DNA of 44,879 nucleotides from assembly GCA_947305645.1 (NCBI GenBank), contig CAMZEC010000001.1, positions 1 to 44,879 of the forward strand, read 5' to 3'. The position numbers and the translations under genes were made by a program. The notes under the pieces are model-generated. The model did no database searches, had not been told where the DNA came from, and saw only the letters and a list, made by a program, of their open reading frames with translations. Positions 14,424 to 23,839 of the stretch are shown piece by piece (position 1 is the first letter of the stretch; each line of letters starts with the position of its first letter). The stretch is from an uncultured Bacteroidales bacterium. GTDB lineage: Bacteria > Bacteroidota > Bacteroidia > Bacteroidales > UBA932.

Positions 14424-15638
14424 TTATGCGTCAGTTCCAGATTTCTTGAACAATGATTCTAAATCCAAACTGAAGAAGTCTTCCAGGGGCAGTCCTTCCG
14501 GCCCGACAATGAACGCAGCCGTAATATGCTCACCATAAAGCTTCCTGAATTCTTCAAAACCAGAGGTGTCATCGGCGCTGCTGCTTTTAACCTCAATAGC
14601 CACCAGTGACTGGCCTTTCTTCAGAACATAGTCACATTCTTTTTTTTTGTCATTGCGCCAGTAAAGGAGTTCGAATCCGTCCAGATAAGAACGGTTTGCA
14701 AGATGCGCTCCCACTGCCGATTCCACTTGTCTGCCCCATTCCATAGGAGAGGAGACGGCTTCTTCGAATGTAAATTGCCCGTAACGGTTACGAAAGGCGC
14801 TATTGCAAACCTGCATCTTTGGCACCGAGTTTTTCTCCTTTATTGGTGAAGGCGCATACTTCTGCAGCGGTTTTACCGTCATCGTCTGATCCAATAAGTT
14901 CAAGTAACTTTTGATGGTTGGAACGGTGCCGCTGTTAAGGGTTCCTTGCATTTTGGTAAGGGACAGTTCCCGGGCCGATTCCATGCAGGCAAGTTCAAAT
15001 ATCTGTCGCAGCAGGGCGGGATTTCGGATTTCTTCGATTTCCAGAATATCGCGGGTAAGGATGGGGGTGATAATGGTATCCTCCATCAGATTGCGCCACC
15101 GGTCTTCATCGTGAATATCGGGTGCCAGGCCTGGGAAACCGCCGAAATATATGAATTGTTGCATTGAGAAGCCGAAAGCGTCGCGCATTTCATTCCATTC
15201 CCAGAATCCCATCTTGATGGCTTCAAACCGCCCTTCCAGAGATTCATCAAGTCCTTTTTGCAGAAGAACGCGTGAAGATCCAAGCAAGATTACTTTCAGA
15301 TTACGTTTTTCCCGGGTATCCTTATCCCACTCGGCTTTAACCTGCTCGCTCCACCCATCAATCTTCTGAACTTCGTCTATAATAAGAATGCGCTCCTTAT
15401 CCTTATGGAGGTCCATCTTCATACGGGCCTCCTGCCAGTGGTTATGTATCCAGGTGGTGTCTTTCCGATTTACACCGTCAGCGGCAAAGTAATCATAAGG
15501 CAGGTCAATGCCGTCGCAATATTGGTAGACGAGGGTTGATTTACCCACCTGGCGCGGTCCCATTATGATTTGCATCCGCCTGCGTGGTTCAGCCATCCGG
15601 CTCTTCAATATGGCGAGGTGTTGTCTCTGATATTCCAT
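14424..15638 (-). CDS. AAA ATPase with DUF4143 / PD-(D/E)XK-like C-terminus
   Basis: 404 residues of the AAA_14/DUF4143 group, common in Bacteroidota and of unknown cellular role. Walker A is GPRQVGKST at 27-35 and Walker B is ILIIDEVQ at 84-91. The C-terminal domain has ECDYVLKKGQ followed by VAIEVKSS, the D...ExK layout of restriction-like nucleases. It interrupts the fdtC-fdtA series. Two adjacent 22-bp palindromes abut its start codon, suggesting its own transcriptional control. A 9-T run on the plus strand (14640-14648) encodes its KKK. Confidence 0.85.
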   Translation of the reverse strand: MEYQRQHLAILKSRMAEPRRRMQIIMGPRQVGKSTLVYQYCDGIDLPYDYFAADGVNRKDTTWIHNHWQEARMKMDLHKDKERILIIDEVQKIDGWSEQVKAEWDKDTREKRNLKVILLGSSRVLLQKGLDESLEGRFEAIKMGFWEWNEMRDAFGFSMQQFIYFGGFPGLAPDIHDEDRWRNLMEDTIITPILTRDILEIEEIRNPALLRQIFELACMESARELSLTKMQGTLNSGTVPTIKSYLNLLDQTMTVKPLQKYAPSPIKEKNSVPKMQVCNSAFRNRYGQFTFEEAVSSPMEWGRQVESAVGAHLANRSYLDGFELLYWRNDKKKECDYVLKKGQSLVAIEVKSSSADDTSGFEEFRKLYGEHITAAFIVGPEGLPLEDFFSLDLESLFKKSGTDA

Positions 15639-15660
15639 TTTGTAAAATTCGTTTTACAAA
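15639..15660. promoter_or_regulatory. 22-bp palindrome abutting the AAA/DUF4143 start codon (operator candidate 1)
   Basis: TTTGTAAAA-TTCG-TTTTACAAA: perfect 9-bp arms with a 4-nt centre. It ends exactly at the nucleotide before the ATG (15638). A protein bound here would cover the translation start region and probably the transcription start. The size and symmetry suit a dimeric repressor, possibly the gene's own product or an unlinked regulator. Confidence 0.6.
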
Positions 15661-15682
15661 TTTATAAAATATATTTTACAAA
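15661..15682. promoter_or_regulatory. Second, adjacent 22-bp palindrome (operator candidate 2)
   Basis: TTTATAAAA-TATA-TTTTACAAA has the same 9+4+9 layout with one arm mismatch and follows the first palindrome without any gap. The tandem repeat at 22-bp spacing puts both sites on the same face of the helix, after about two turns. A TAAATTTG sequence at the junction resembles a Bacteroidales -7 box, but no TTTG is at the usual distance. Confidence 0.55.
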
Positions 15683-15688
15683 TCGGTT

Positions 15689-16150
15689 TCAAATCATGTC
15701 TATTTTCCTAATAAACCTTGCCGGATTCCCGGCCCAGACCTCGCCGGCGGGGATGTCGCAGGTCACAACGCTGCCGGCACCCACCAGGGCATTCTCGCCG
15801 ATGGTGAGGCCGGGGAGGATAGTTGAGCCTGCGCCGATGGATGCGCCTTTACATACTTTGGTGCGTAGCAGCTTCCAATCCTTGTTTTTTGCCCTTGGGT
15901 ATTTATCGTTCGTGAACGACACATTCGCCCCAACCTGAACATTGTCTTCAATTGTTATCCCGTCCCAGATCTGAACGCCACACTTGATTGTAACGTTGTT
16001 GCCGATGTGCACGTCGTTCTCAATAAAGCAGTGCGAGCAGATATTGCAGTTCTCGCCGATTTGTGCCCCCGGCAGCACCACACAGAATTGCCAGATGTTG
16101 GTGGAGGAGGGGATGTGACTGTTTTGACAGTCAGAGAGGGGGTGAATCAT
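15689..16150 (-). CDS. fdtC: dTDP-3-amino-3,6-dideoxyhexose 3-N-acetyltransferase (FdtC/QdtC-like)
   Basis: A 153-residue left-handed beta-helix acetyltransferase with repeated hexapeptides ([LIV]-G-x-x) over most of its length. The start [21 protein letters not shown] and ICSHCFIEN are typical of FdtC/QdtC and WxcM N-terminal domains. It would use acetyl-CoA to finish dTDP-Fuc3NAc or dTDP-Qui3NAc made by the fdtA/fdtB genes further along the operon. It overlaps the SGNH gene by 20 nt. dTDP-glucose synthesis genes (rmlA, rmlB) are not in the window. Confidence 0.87.
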   Translation of the reverse strand: MIHPLSDCQNSHIPSSTNIWQFCVVLPGAQIGENCNICSHCFIENDVHIGNNVTIKCGVQIWDGITIEDNVQVGANVSFTNDKYPRAKNKDWKLLRTKVCKGASIGAGSTILPGLTIGENALVGAGSVVTCDIPAGEVWAGNPARFIRKIDMI

Positions 16151-17045
16151 ATAACGAAACTATATACTTGTTTACAATATTGGACAACTTAACAGCTCCC
16201 ACATCACACGAAAGATGATCCGAATCATAAAAATCATCGGCATTGAATCTGGCATCATCCCACAAATTCAAGTAGGTAACATTTTCAAATTCGGATACCA
16301 AGGCATTACAAAACTCGAACATCTTATCCAATTGTTCCCCATTTACATGATTTCGATAAGTAATATATGTGGGAGTTGTCAACAGAATTACCGATACGCT
16401 CCGTTCATCACAAGATTTTATGATTTGCCGAACTTTATTCAGATTGTACAGATAAAGATCATTATCCAACGTCTGTTTTGTATGGTCGGATGCTCGTTGG
16501 AGGCCATTCCCTCCCAGGTCCTCACACCTTTCAGAATACCTATACAACGTCCCTTGCCCTAAAGCCGAGCAGTTAAGATCGTTATATTTGTGAATAAAAT
16601 TTCCCAGAGAACGTTTGAATTGTTGTCCATTGTATATTTTCAAGCCAAGCGTCCCCTCATAATAAATATGATAATAATATGATCGCCATGCATCGCCTTC
16701 TTTTTCAAGAGAATAATATGGCGAAAAGTATGAAACAGGAATAATTACAAAGCGTAAACTCTCCATATGGTCGATAAACTTATCAAAGATAAGCAGGTCA
16801 TAATGGAAATCTTGGCTTACATGAGCGGCATTAAAAGTAACAAAATCGAAACAAGAAGGATCAATCCCATAATAAGTATGGGAGGAGCCAAGTGAAAGCA
16901 CTTGTACAGTGTTGGCATTATGTTTTAACCAAGAATTCTTAAATTTATAATCATTATCGACAGCACGATAAGAAAACTCGCACACTGCAAAGAACATCAC
17001 AACCGGTAATAATACAGCTAGTGATTTCAGAAGGAATCTTCTCAT
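16131..17045 (-). CDS. SGNH-like membrane-anchored protein paired with MBOAT acyltransferase (AlgJ/AlgX/DltD role)
   Basis: 304 residues. An N-terminal signal anchor (about 4-24) puts the rest in the periplasm. [11 protein letters not shown] (GSSH at 53-56) resembles SGNH block I and DSDHLS near the C-terminus resembles block V with its catalytic Asp/His. Such proteins commonly follow an MBOAT gene and pass or attach acetyl groups to the exported glycan. The ATG at 17045 begins 1 nt after the MBOAT stop; a longer frame to 17084 overlaps MBOAT and lacks support. Confidence 0.75.
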   Translation of the reverse strand: MRRFLLKSLAVLLPVVMFFAVCEFSYRAVDNDYKFKNSWLKHNANTVQVLSLGSSHTYYGIDPSCFDFVTFNAAHVSQDFHYDLLIFDKFIDHMESLRFVIIPVSYFSPYYSLEKEGDAWRSYYYHIYYEGTLGLKIYNGQQFKRSLGNFIHKYNDLNCSALGQGTLYRYSERCEDLGGNGLQRASDHTKQTLDNDLYLYNLNKVRQIIKSCDERSVSVILLTTPTYITYRNHVNGEQLDKMFEFCNALVSEFENVTYLNLWDDARFNADDFYDSDHLSCDVGAVKLSNIVNKYIVSLYDSPPL

Positions 17046-17046
17046 C

Positions 17047-18501
17047 TCAGAACTGGAAATAAATAAAAGTTTGATTTCCGCCAAAAGTAAAAAGTCCTAA
17101 TACGATCAGGGCATAATAAACGCCCAAGCGAATGAAGGAATTCTTGATGTATTTCAATGCCAGTCCGTGCTCTTGTTTTCTATTGAACCATTCGATAATG
17201 AGCATTAATACCACTAACCAAGAGGCTTTGCAGACATCTGCTTGAATGAAGAAACGATAACATGCCTTTAGTGTTCCCAACTGCCACATTCCACGGACAT
17301 ACTCCCACGCCTGGCCGATACTATCTGCGCGGAAAAATATCCAGCCGATGACAACCAGTAGAAATGTCAGGAGCATCTGGCAACACTCTTTGAGGTTGGG
17401 GAGGAGGCGGTTTTCCGCTACCACGTCTCGATTTTTTCTGTTCTTTCCGCTCAGTATCAAAGGAAGGAACAACAGTGCATGATAGGCACCCCACGCTAAG
17501 AATGTCCAATTAGCGCCATGCCACAGACCGCTCACCAGAAAGATGATGAATGTATTCCGTACAATCTTGGCCTTCGAACAGCGGCTGCCACCGAGAGGAA
17601 TGTAAATGTAATCCCGAAACCAAGTCGTTAGAGATATGTGCCACCTGCGCCAGAATTCGGCTATATCCCTGCTGAAATAGGGCACGTTGAAATTCCGCAT
17701 CAGCCGGATGCCGAACAGTTTGGATGTGCCGATAGCGATATCACTGTATCCGGAGAAATCGCCATAAATCTGGAACGCGAATAAGATGGCCGCAAGCAAA
17801 AGGGTACTGCCAGTCTGGGTCTGATAGCTTCCGAACACTTGGTCAACATATACCGCACAGTTATCGGCCACCACCATCTTCTTGAACAAGCCCCAAAGAA
17901 TCTGCCGACATCCGTCAACTGCGGTATCGTAATCGAACGTTCGTTTCTTCTCAAACTGCGGCAAAAGGTTAGTTGCCCGTTCAATTGGACCAGCCACCAG
18001 CTGCGGGAAGAAACTCACATAGGCAAAGAAGGCGATAATGTCCTTAGTGGGCTCAATCTTTCCTCGGTAAACGTCTATGCTATAACTCAACGCCTGGAAT
18101 GTGTAAAACGATATCCCTACAGGGAGAATGACTTTAAGCAGCAGGCCGTCGGAACTGAAGTGGAAGAGCCGAGCGAACTCTGTGACGAAGAAGTCATAGT
18201 ACTTGAATGCACAGAGGATGAGCAGATTTATGATGATGTTTACAGCAGCAATCCATTTGCGCCGATTCTCAAATTGCCCCCTCCTCCTGGAGACCCGCTC
18301 CATCAACATTCCGCTGCCCCAAGAGCAGAACGAAGTAAACGCAATGAGCAGCAAGAACCGCCAATCCCACCAGCCATAGAACACATAGCTGGCTACCACC
18401 ACAAAAAGGTTCTGCAACTTCAGGTTTCGTCCAAAGACAAACCAATAGAACAGAAACACTACTGGGAGGAATATAGCGAATTCTATGGAGTTAAAAAGCA
18501 T
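17047..18501 (-). CDS. MBOAT-family O-acyltransferase (AlgI/DltB-like)
   Basis: A 484-residue polytopic membrane protein with about ten or more hydrophobic segments. The N-terminus FNSIEFAIFLPVVFLFYW and the segment WHISLTTWFRDYIYIPLGG are highly typical of the AlgI group. The conserved catalytic His328 lies in SGLWHGANWTF. It would carry acyl groups from cytoplasmic donors across the membrane for O-acetylation of the polysaccharide, together with the downstream SGNH-like protein. The 57 bp upstream show no clear promoter. Confidence 0.92.
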   Translation of the reverse strand: MLFNSIEFAIFLPVVFLFYWFVFGRNLKLQNLFVVVASYVFYGWWDWRFLLLIAFTSFCSWGSGMLMERVSRRRGQFENRRKWIAAVNIIINLLILCAFKYYDFFVTEFARLFHFSSDGLLLKVILPVGISFYTFQALSYSIDVYRGKIEPTKDIIAFFAYVSFFPQLVAGPIERATNLLPQFEKKRTFDYDTAVDGCRQILWGLFKKMVVADNCAVYVDQVFGSYQTQTGSTLLLAAILFAFQIYGDFSGYSDIAIGTSKLFGIRLMRNFNVPYFSRDIAEFWRRWHISLTTWFRDYIYIPLGGSRCSKAKIVRNTFIIFLVSGLWHGANWTFLAWGAYHALLFLPLILSGKNRKNRDVVAENRLLPNLKECCQMLLTFLLVVIGWIFFRADSIGQAWEYVRGMWQLGTLKACYRFFIQADVCKASWLVVLMLIIEWFNRKQEHGLALKYIKNSFIRLGVYYALIVLGLFTFGGNQTFIYFQF

Positions 18502-18558
18502 TAATACCCGGTGAAATGCTTATTTGTTTATGCCATGCTGCTTCGTCGGGGGTATGTG

Positions 18559-19458
18559 TCATTGTTCTATGAAAACAACATTCGACGAATCAACACTAAA
18601 GAAGGCGCGGCAACGATCATCATCCCGACAAGCTATAATCTTGTTAGGATAATTATTCAACGCTGCTCCAACTAGACCCAAACTACCTTGACTTGTTATT
18701 TGATGATTACATGAAGCAACTAAAAGCAAATCCATATATCCTTTAGCGCTGTCATTGAAATCCATTACGCTGTAATTGTCAGACAACTCAAGATATGCAA
18801 TCAGATGGTCTTTAACATATTGAGGTTCGTCACTAAAAAAGTAAAAATAACAATCCTCAAAACGCGCCTGAAAATAATTCACAGCGCGCCTGAAATAGTC
18901 ATCACTTGAGGGTTCTCCATAGGCCGGAACATATATAGACAAATCACCTCGACGTACATGTACCGCTACAGAATTGTGCCGAGACAAAATACTTTTGCGA
19001 GCCCGACTGTTTTGTTGGTCCAAGACGGAAATATCCACCTTAAAATACCTGGTGAGGAAAGCAGTAATTTCAGGGAAATGATAATATCCACAGAGGTAAC
19101 AGGGGGCTGACACTTTTGTCCAATTAACCGAATCTGTGTATCTGAAGGGTTTATATAGTAAACGTTCGATTCTTGAGGAGGGCTCAAAGACTAATTCCGG
19201 GAATGCTTTAAGCAAATCAAAACTCCTTACGAATTGTTTATTAAGATCCCAACCATTTTCATCGAACCAATCAATAGAATACTTAACCTTAATGCCCTTC
19301 TCTGCAAACCACCTTCCAATAAGATAAAAATGCATCTGAGAACAGATGCCACCATCAATCCGGACAATGATTTGCTTATCCAATATCCCAAGGCGAATGA
19401 GTAATCGTGAGACTAGCCCAAGAGACTTGATACCGATTTCCTTTAGAGTCCTTTGCAT
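18559..19458 (-). CDS. GT11 fucosyltransferase-like enzyme
   Basis: 299 residues of glycosyltransferase family 11 (alpha-1,2-fucosyltransferase type). The N-terminal GGICSQMHFYLIGRWFA matches the GLGNQMFQYA-like motif I position, although the motif itself is degenerate. SVAVHVRRGDL (HVRRGD at 167-172) is the donor-binding motif, with FFSDEPQYV and a C-terminal region of TSQGSLGLVGA type. Donor is probably GDP-fucose or another GDP-deoxyhexose. The gene is clearly AT-rich. Acceptor unknown. Confidence 0.82.
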   Translation of the reverse strand: MQRTLKEIGIKSLGLVSRLLIRLGILDKQIIVRIDGGICSQMHFYLIGRWFAEKGIKVKYSIDWFDENGWDLNKQFVRSFDLLKAFPELVFEPSSRIERLLYKPFRYTDSVNWTKVSAPCYLCGYYHFPEITAFLTRYFKVDISVLDQQNSRARKSILSRHNSVAVHVRRGDLSIYVPAYGEPSSDDYFRRAVNYFQARFEDCYFYFFSDEPQYVKDHLIAYLELSDNYSVMDFNDSAKGYMDLLLVASCNHQITSQGSLGLVGAALNNYPNKIIACRDDDRCRAFFSVDSSNVVFIEQ

Positions 19459-19473
19459 AAACCCTCGAATTGG

Positions 19474-20460
19474 CTATTGGCTTACCAACAAGCTTTTCCA
19501 CTGGTGATAATATCTGTATAGCTGAAAAGAACTCCAAGAGAAAGTAGCTTTGGCGGCCATTCCTTTCTTGGGGTCTTTCTTTGCGAATTCTTTTGCCGCC
19601 TTATAGTCATTGTTCTGGTAAGCCGCATTAAGAAGACAATGATATACGTATGTATCGAAATAAGGGCCATCTGCAAAAGGACCCCACTCGGGGAACAAAG
19701 AGTAGATGTATTCAAGCATCACTTTGTCCTTTTGGAAGCGTTGCTTAATTCTTTCATAATTAAGCATATTGCTGATAGATTCATGCCCTACTCTGTAAGT
19801 TGCCGTTGAAATCGGTAGATAGCGAATATCTCCATAAGAAGACAGTATTAAGAGCATCGGCCAATCTTCACGGGGGAATTGCAACTCTATAAACTTTTCT
19901 ACAGGCACATACTTCTCAAAGGCGTCTCGCCGCCAGCACATTGTAACAGCAGAAACGAAGTCTCTTCCGCTAAGTATTTCTTTTTGTATGCGGCCCTCAG
20001 GTGGTTGTTTCCCTGTTCTATTCTTTGCATTTGAAGTAAGCTTGTTTGTCTTGACATTTAAAACATCAAGGTCTGTATGACAGAGGACACACTCCGGATG
20101 TGCCTCCATGAAATCGACTTGCAGTTGTATTTTATCGGGGTTGTGCCAATAGTCATCACCCGCACACACCATTATATACTTGCCGATACCATGTTTAATG
20201 CAGTTAGCCCAATTGGCCACAAGCCCCAAATTGTGGTCGGATGGAGCCATTATGACATTTTCATACTTCGCCGCATATTCTTCACAAATAGCGCGGGTGC
20301 CGTCTGTTCCCCAATCCTCGCCGATAATGATTTCATAAGGATATGTTGTGCGCTGGGCAAGAATACTATCCAATGTTTGCCGGATCCACTGCTCCTGATT
20401 GTAGGTGCAGACAACAACGGTTACCATTGGTCTAGTATGGTCAAATACTGATGGCAGCAT
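19474..20460 (-). CDS. Family 2 glycosyltransferase (GED subgroup)
   Basis: 328 residues with a GT-A fold. VTVVVCTYNQEQWIRQTLDS starts the nucleotide-binding half, IIIGEDWGTDGT (45-55) replaces the common GEDaSTDGT, and CAGDDYW has the DD pair at 102-103. A C-terminal helical region follows. This subgroup of inverting transferases is frequent in O-antigen loci. It shares the GED...GDDYW pattern with the gene at 27840. Donor and linkage cannot be predicted. Confidence 0.88.
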   Translation of the reverse strand: MLPSVFDHTRPMVTVVVCTYNQEQWIRQTLDSILAQRTTYPYEIIIGEDWGTDGTRAICEEYAAKYENVIMAPSDHNLGLVANWANCIKHGIGKYIMVCAGDDYWHNPDKIQLQVDFMEAHPECVLCHTDLDVLNVKTNKLTSNAKNRTGKQPPEGRIQKEILSGRDFVSAVTMCWRRDAFEKYVPVEKFIELQFPREDWPMLLILSSYGDIRYLPISTATYRVGHESISNMLNYERIKQRFQKDKVMLEYIYSLFPEWGPFADGPYFDTYVYHCLLNAAYQNNDYKAAKEFAKKDPKKGMAAKATFSWSSFQLYRYYHQWKSLLVSQ

Positions 20461-20464
20461 AACA

Positions 20465-21547
20465 CTACTTAAAGACTAACTGGTAATCCGAATTATTGGC
20501 CATTACTACTCGACTGTTGGGATAATTCTCTATGAACCACGTGAAGAAAGCCGTAGGATCAATCATTTCCGACAGGAACTCTTCTCTTTTATTACTCCAT
20601 TCACCCTTCGGAGAAGGGCTTGCGAGCAAAGATTCGATCTCTGAATACATGTCGTCGAACCTGTCTGGAGTAAAACACCTGCAAAGTCCATATTGTTCAT
20701 ACATGTTTGGAACAGAGAGTCGTCCGGCAAAGGTATTGCATTTATATGCCGGGACACCAAGAACAGCAGCTTCCGATGTCATGGTCTGGCTATCTCCTAC
20801 AAACATGGAAGCATAACTCAAAAGAGAGTGCATATCCTCTGCTGGGACAGACACCCTATATGGTTCAAGCTCTGGTTCAACAGGTCTCTCTGAAGTAATG
20901 AACACCTTTCCATACTGTAACAGAAGATTCAATAACTTCTTTTTTCGTTCAAGTGTTAGACCATATTCCCCTTGGTCATGGAAACCTTTAAAAGCGACGA
21001 AACGCATTATAAAGAATCTCTCTCCATCCTTAAGCCCTAATTTGTGCAAAACTGATGGGTCAGGGACAAATCTTGATGGATGCAAATATGCCAACTCTTT
21101 TGTTCCTTTGTAATAAACCGCATGTTTTGTCTTACGCTTTATTACCGATGGTGTCATTACGACATCAGAGAATGGGTGACCGAATTTAACCATCAAAGGC
21201 TCAACCTCATCATCGTCATCATCAAACTTAAACGAAGTCATCTTTGATAATGCAGAAATATGAGGAATGACAATACCACAACCGATGCCCCAATTAATCT
21301 TTTTCTTCCATACAAATCGTAGCAATTGCCAATCCTGATGCAAAACTGACCAAGCCTTTCCAAAGATCGAATCTTTTTTCCCACCTAAGTCCAAATATGG
21401 CATACCATACACATCCATCAAGTGTTTGGCGACAGGTATATCTCGTACTGAAAAATATACCACGTGCCCATGATCCTTTAGATTCTTAGCCAAATACTTG
21501 AATAAATGAACATGAGCAGGGTGCCCGATATCAATTAATACATTCAT
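20465..21547 (-). CDS. DUF354-family protein (GT-B-like)
   Basis: 360 residues. MNVLIDIGHPAHVHLFKYLA and the C-terminal block YASMFVGDSQTMTSEAAVLG are characteristic of DUF354, a family with a predicted GT-B fold related to UDP-GlcNAc 2-epimerase and MurG-like enzymes. The DSQTMTSEAA segment corresponds to the donor-binding region of such folds. A run of five Asp (FKFDDDDDEVE) lies near residue 110. It probably belongs functionally with the DegT-like and ATP-grasp genes upstream. Activity is not established. Confidence 0.78.
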   Translation of the reverse strand: MNVLIDIGHPAHVHLFKYLAKNLKDHGHVVYFSVRDIPVAKHLMDVYGMPYLDLGGKKDSIFGKAWSVLHQDWQLLRFVWKKKINWGIGCGIVIPHISALSKMTSFKFDDDDDEVEPLMVKFGHPFSDVVMTPSVIKRKTKHAVYYKGTKELAYLHPSRFVPDPSVLHKLGLKDGERFFIMRFVAFKGFHDQGEYGLTLERKKKLLNLLLQYGKVFITSERPVEPELEPYRVSVPAEDMHSLLSYASMFVGDSQTMTSEAAVLGVPAYKCNTFAGRLSVPNMYEQYGLCRCFTPDRFDDMYSEIESLLASPSPKGEWSNKREEFLSEMIDPTAFFTWFIENYPNSRVVMANNSDYQLVFK

Positions 21548-21552
21548 GATAA

Positions 21553-22686
21553 CTAAGACAAAATACTGTTCATTTGGCGAGAGATATGCCTTATCTCATC
21601 CTCCTTTAAAAAAGGCGACGAAGGAACTGAAATAATATGAGGCAATAAATTCTCATATGCCTCAAGTCTGACTTGATAGAAACGAGCTAATAATCTATCC
21701 TTAGAGACATGCGGCTGAAAACCGTGTTTATAATTCTGAGTAAGATTGTTGGCTGCTATCCCCTCTCGTCTTAGACGACCAATAACTTCTTCCGCATCCT
21801 TATCAACAAGTTTGAACATAATTCTATTCCAATTGCTCACTCCTCTTTCAGGAACAACCTGTACCTTTGCCCTTCGATAGTCAACATCCTGTATAATACG
21901 GATAGCATTCTCCGATCTTCTATGTAGTAAAGACTCTAGAGCCGCAAATCGTCTCTTTATATCCTCAACATCACCTGCTTTAAGTTGGTATACATCTTTG
22001 CTCAGTGAATACCCGGCGGCATCACCTTTTAGAGTCATAAGTCCCCAATAAAACAGGTTCCAGATATTAAGGGGATGATGATTTGCCATCCCCTCAAGAT
22101 AAATCTTAGTTTTTCGGTATATTCGCAACAAACTTCCCATCTCGGGGGCCTCATTTAAATATGAAGACAAATCGCTAACGGATACTAATAACCCGCCCGA
22201 AGGTGCGTGAAGATTCTTTATTAAACTGAAGGCGGCAAAATCGCCATAGTTACCAAGATATCTTTCATCATATTTAGCCCCAAGTGCTTGAGCGCAATCT
22301 TCAATAACTGGGATTCCCCTGGTATTTGCAAACTTGATGATAGTATCCATCTCGTTTGGGTTACCACCAAGATGAATTACCTCCAATGCTTGAATATCAT
22401 AATCATTTAACTTATTAACATCAAGATTGAATGTGTCTGGATTTATATCCATAAAAACGGGTACATGGCCATTACAAACAATGGGATAAATAGCCTGAAA
22501 ACACACTAATGGAGAAACGCCAACACGTATTGATCCCTTTTCCTTAAATAATCGTTTATATATAACATTCAGCGCATCAGATGCAGTAGATAATAAATAA
22601 GTATTATTTTGAGGGAAATAATACTCCAACAAGTTTCCTCCGCGCGATGAACTATTAATTCTTCCAGGTTTATTCAAAGGAATCAT
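21553..22686 (-). CDS. DegT/DnrJ/EryC1-family aminotransferase
   Basis: 377 residues with the PLP fold of sugar aminotransferases. VIEDCAQALGAKYD has Asp130, and FSLIKNLHAPSGGLL has Lys157 in the Schiff-base position. The usual FSFxxxKxxxxGEGG surrounding is weakened (no GEGG), so it may be a distant or specialised member. The substrate was not recognised. Upstream is an ATP-grasp gene (4-nt spacing), downstream a DUF354 gene. The segment is AT-rich and unlike the fdtB copy. Confidence 0.8.
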   Translation of the reverse strand: MIPLNKPGRINSSSRGGNLLEYYFPQNNTYLLSTASDALNVIYKRLFKEKGSIRVGVSPLVCFQAIYPIVCNGHVPVFMDINPDTFNLDVNKLNDYDIQALEVIHLGGNPNEMDTIIKFANTRGIPVIEDCAQALGAKYDERYLGNYGDFAAFSLIKNLHAPSGGLLVSVSDLSSYLNEAPEMGSLLRIYRKTKIYLEGMANHHPLNIWNLFYWGLMTLKGDAAGYSLSKDVYQLKAGDVEDIKRRFAALESLLHRRSENAIRIIQDVDYRRAKVQVVPERGVSNWNRIMFKLVDKDAEEVIGRLRREGIAANNLTQNYKHGFQPHVSKDRLLARFYQVRLEAYENLLPHIISVPSSPFLKEDEIRHISRQMNSILS

Positions 22687-22690
22687 ATAC

Positions 22691-23839
22691 CTAATACCTC
22701 TTGAGAAACAGAATTGGGGACATCAGAACATACATGACGGCTGGTAATGGATCCCTAATACTCCATACAGCACTTACTTTTATCTGGCAGTACGATTTGA
22801 TTGCCTCCCAAAACTTAACCTGACCACGGAAAAGACCCTTGACTATTACTGCAAAATCAGTAAGCCTCTCCACCCACGCACATTTCTTATGACTTAGAAG
22901 TGATGTTGAAACGGCACCTCTATTCAGCCAATCAACCCAATCACCAATGAACGAGAACCCTCTGCCGTCAGTTATGGTATGCCACTTCCACGCGCGTGTA
23001 TTTATCTCCAAGAACTTGTACTCGCCCTTATCATACATAAACTCCACTTCTCCCATACCTGTATAATTAGTGAGCTTAATTATCCTCTTTGTTATCTCAA
23101 CAATCTCAGGAATGTCAACGGTCTCAGCAAAAGTGGTTGAGTTTCCAAAATCCATCGGATTCTGTCTAATCCTGTTTACTGTGATAGAAGATCTCACTTC
23201 TCCATCAACGGCAAATACGCCACAAGAATACAAGCTTTTTGCCCCGCCAGATAAGTACTCTTGTAATATTAAGGCACTAATAGGATAATCAGCCTTTTTC
23301 AACTCTAGCACTTTTGCCAATAATGAATCCTTACTATGACATAGAAAAGCTTTCTTTCCAAACCGCCTATGGAAATCATACATTACGGCAGGTTTCACAA
23401 CTACTGGATAGTCCAATCTATTTGCCATAGATACCACATCTTCGATGGTCTTAGGATATCGGCACCAAGGATGTGGAATCAAATTCTCTTCAGCAAATCG
23501 ATATGCGAGTGTTTTATCAGCAAAGAGTTTTACTGTCGTCAATTCCGGTAGTGCTAACGTAAAAGAATCACTTAAATAATCGTAATGTCTGACGATAAAG
23601 TCTATATAATCGTCACTCGTTGGGAAAAGCAGCGATTCTTTACTTCTAATTCTTTCCAGGCATTCTAGAAGCCGTTCCTCAGAAGGGCACACGCAAACCT
23701 TACTTACATACCGAGAAAAACGAGCGACTGAATAGCCATCAGGGATAATTATTATCACTTGAAGGCCCTTCTTATCTGCCTGACGGGCAAGGCCTAAAGC
23801 TTGTATATGGCCACCTAGTATGAGCAGCGAGTCTATCAA
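22691..23839 (-). CDS. ATP-grasp ligase
   Basis: 382 residues. The N-terminal Rossmann-like part LLILGGHIQALGLARQADKK is followed by an ATP-grasp fold: YPVVVKPAV near 140, ILQEYLSGGAKSLYS near 200, and the Mg-binding MGEVEFMYD with LEINTR near 262-281. Such enzymes join a carboxylate to an amine through an acyl-phosphate, so it could attach an amino acid to a uronic acid or amino sugar. The C-terminal extension after about residue 310 ends hydrophobic. The start is TTG 23839, overlapping the GT4 stop by 4 nt (TTGA). Confidence 0.82.
   Translation of the reverse strand: MIDSLLILGGHIQALGLARQADKKGLQVIIIIPDGYSVARFSRYVSKVCVCPSEERLLECLERIRSKESLLFPTSDDYIDFIVRHYDYLSDSFTLALPELTTVKLFADKTLAYRFAEENLIPHPWCRYPKTIEDVVSMANRLDYPVVVKPAVMYDFHRRFGKKAFLCHSKDSLLAKVLELKKADYPISALILQEYLSGGAKSLYSCGVFAVDGEVRSSITVNRIRQNPMDFGNSTTFAETVDIPEIVEITKRIIKLTNYTGMGEVEFMYDKGEYKFLEINTRAWKWHTITDGRGFSFIGDWVDWLNRGAVSTSLLSHKKCAWVERLTDFAVIVKGLFRGQVKFWEAIKSYCQIKVSAVWSIRDPLPAVMYVLMSPILFLKRY

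Noticed and set aside
14640..14648. Run of 9 T as a second phase-variation tract in the AAA/DUF4143 gene
   Set aside because: It encodes a Lys run in a typical context (KKKECDY). A/T runs of this length are common and the gene is intact.
15639..15682. Palindromes as insertion-sequence ends
   Set aside because: No transposase or target duplication is present. The position next to the start codon fits an operator better.
17046..17084. Upstream start for the SGNH-like protein
   Set aside because: It lies inside the MBOAT gene and would put 13 residues in front of a good signal anchor. The ATG at 17045 follows the MBOAT stop by 1 nt.
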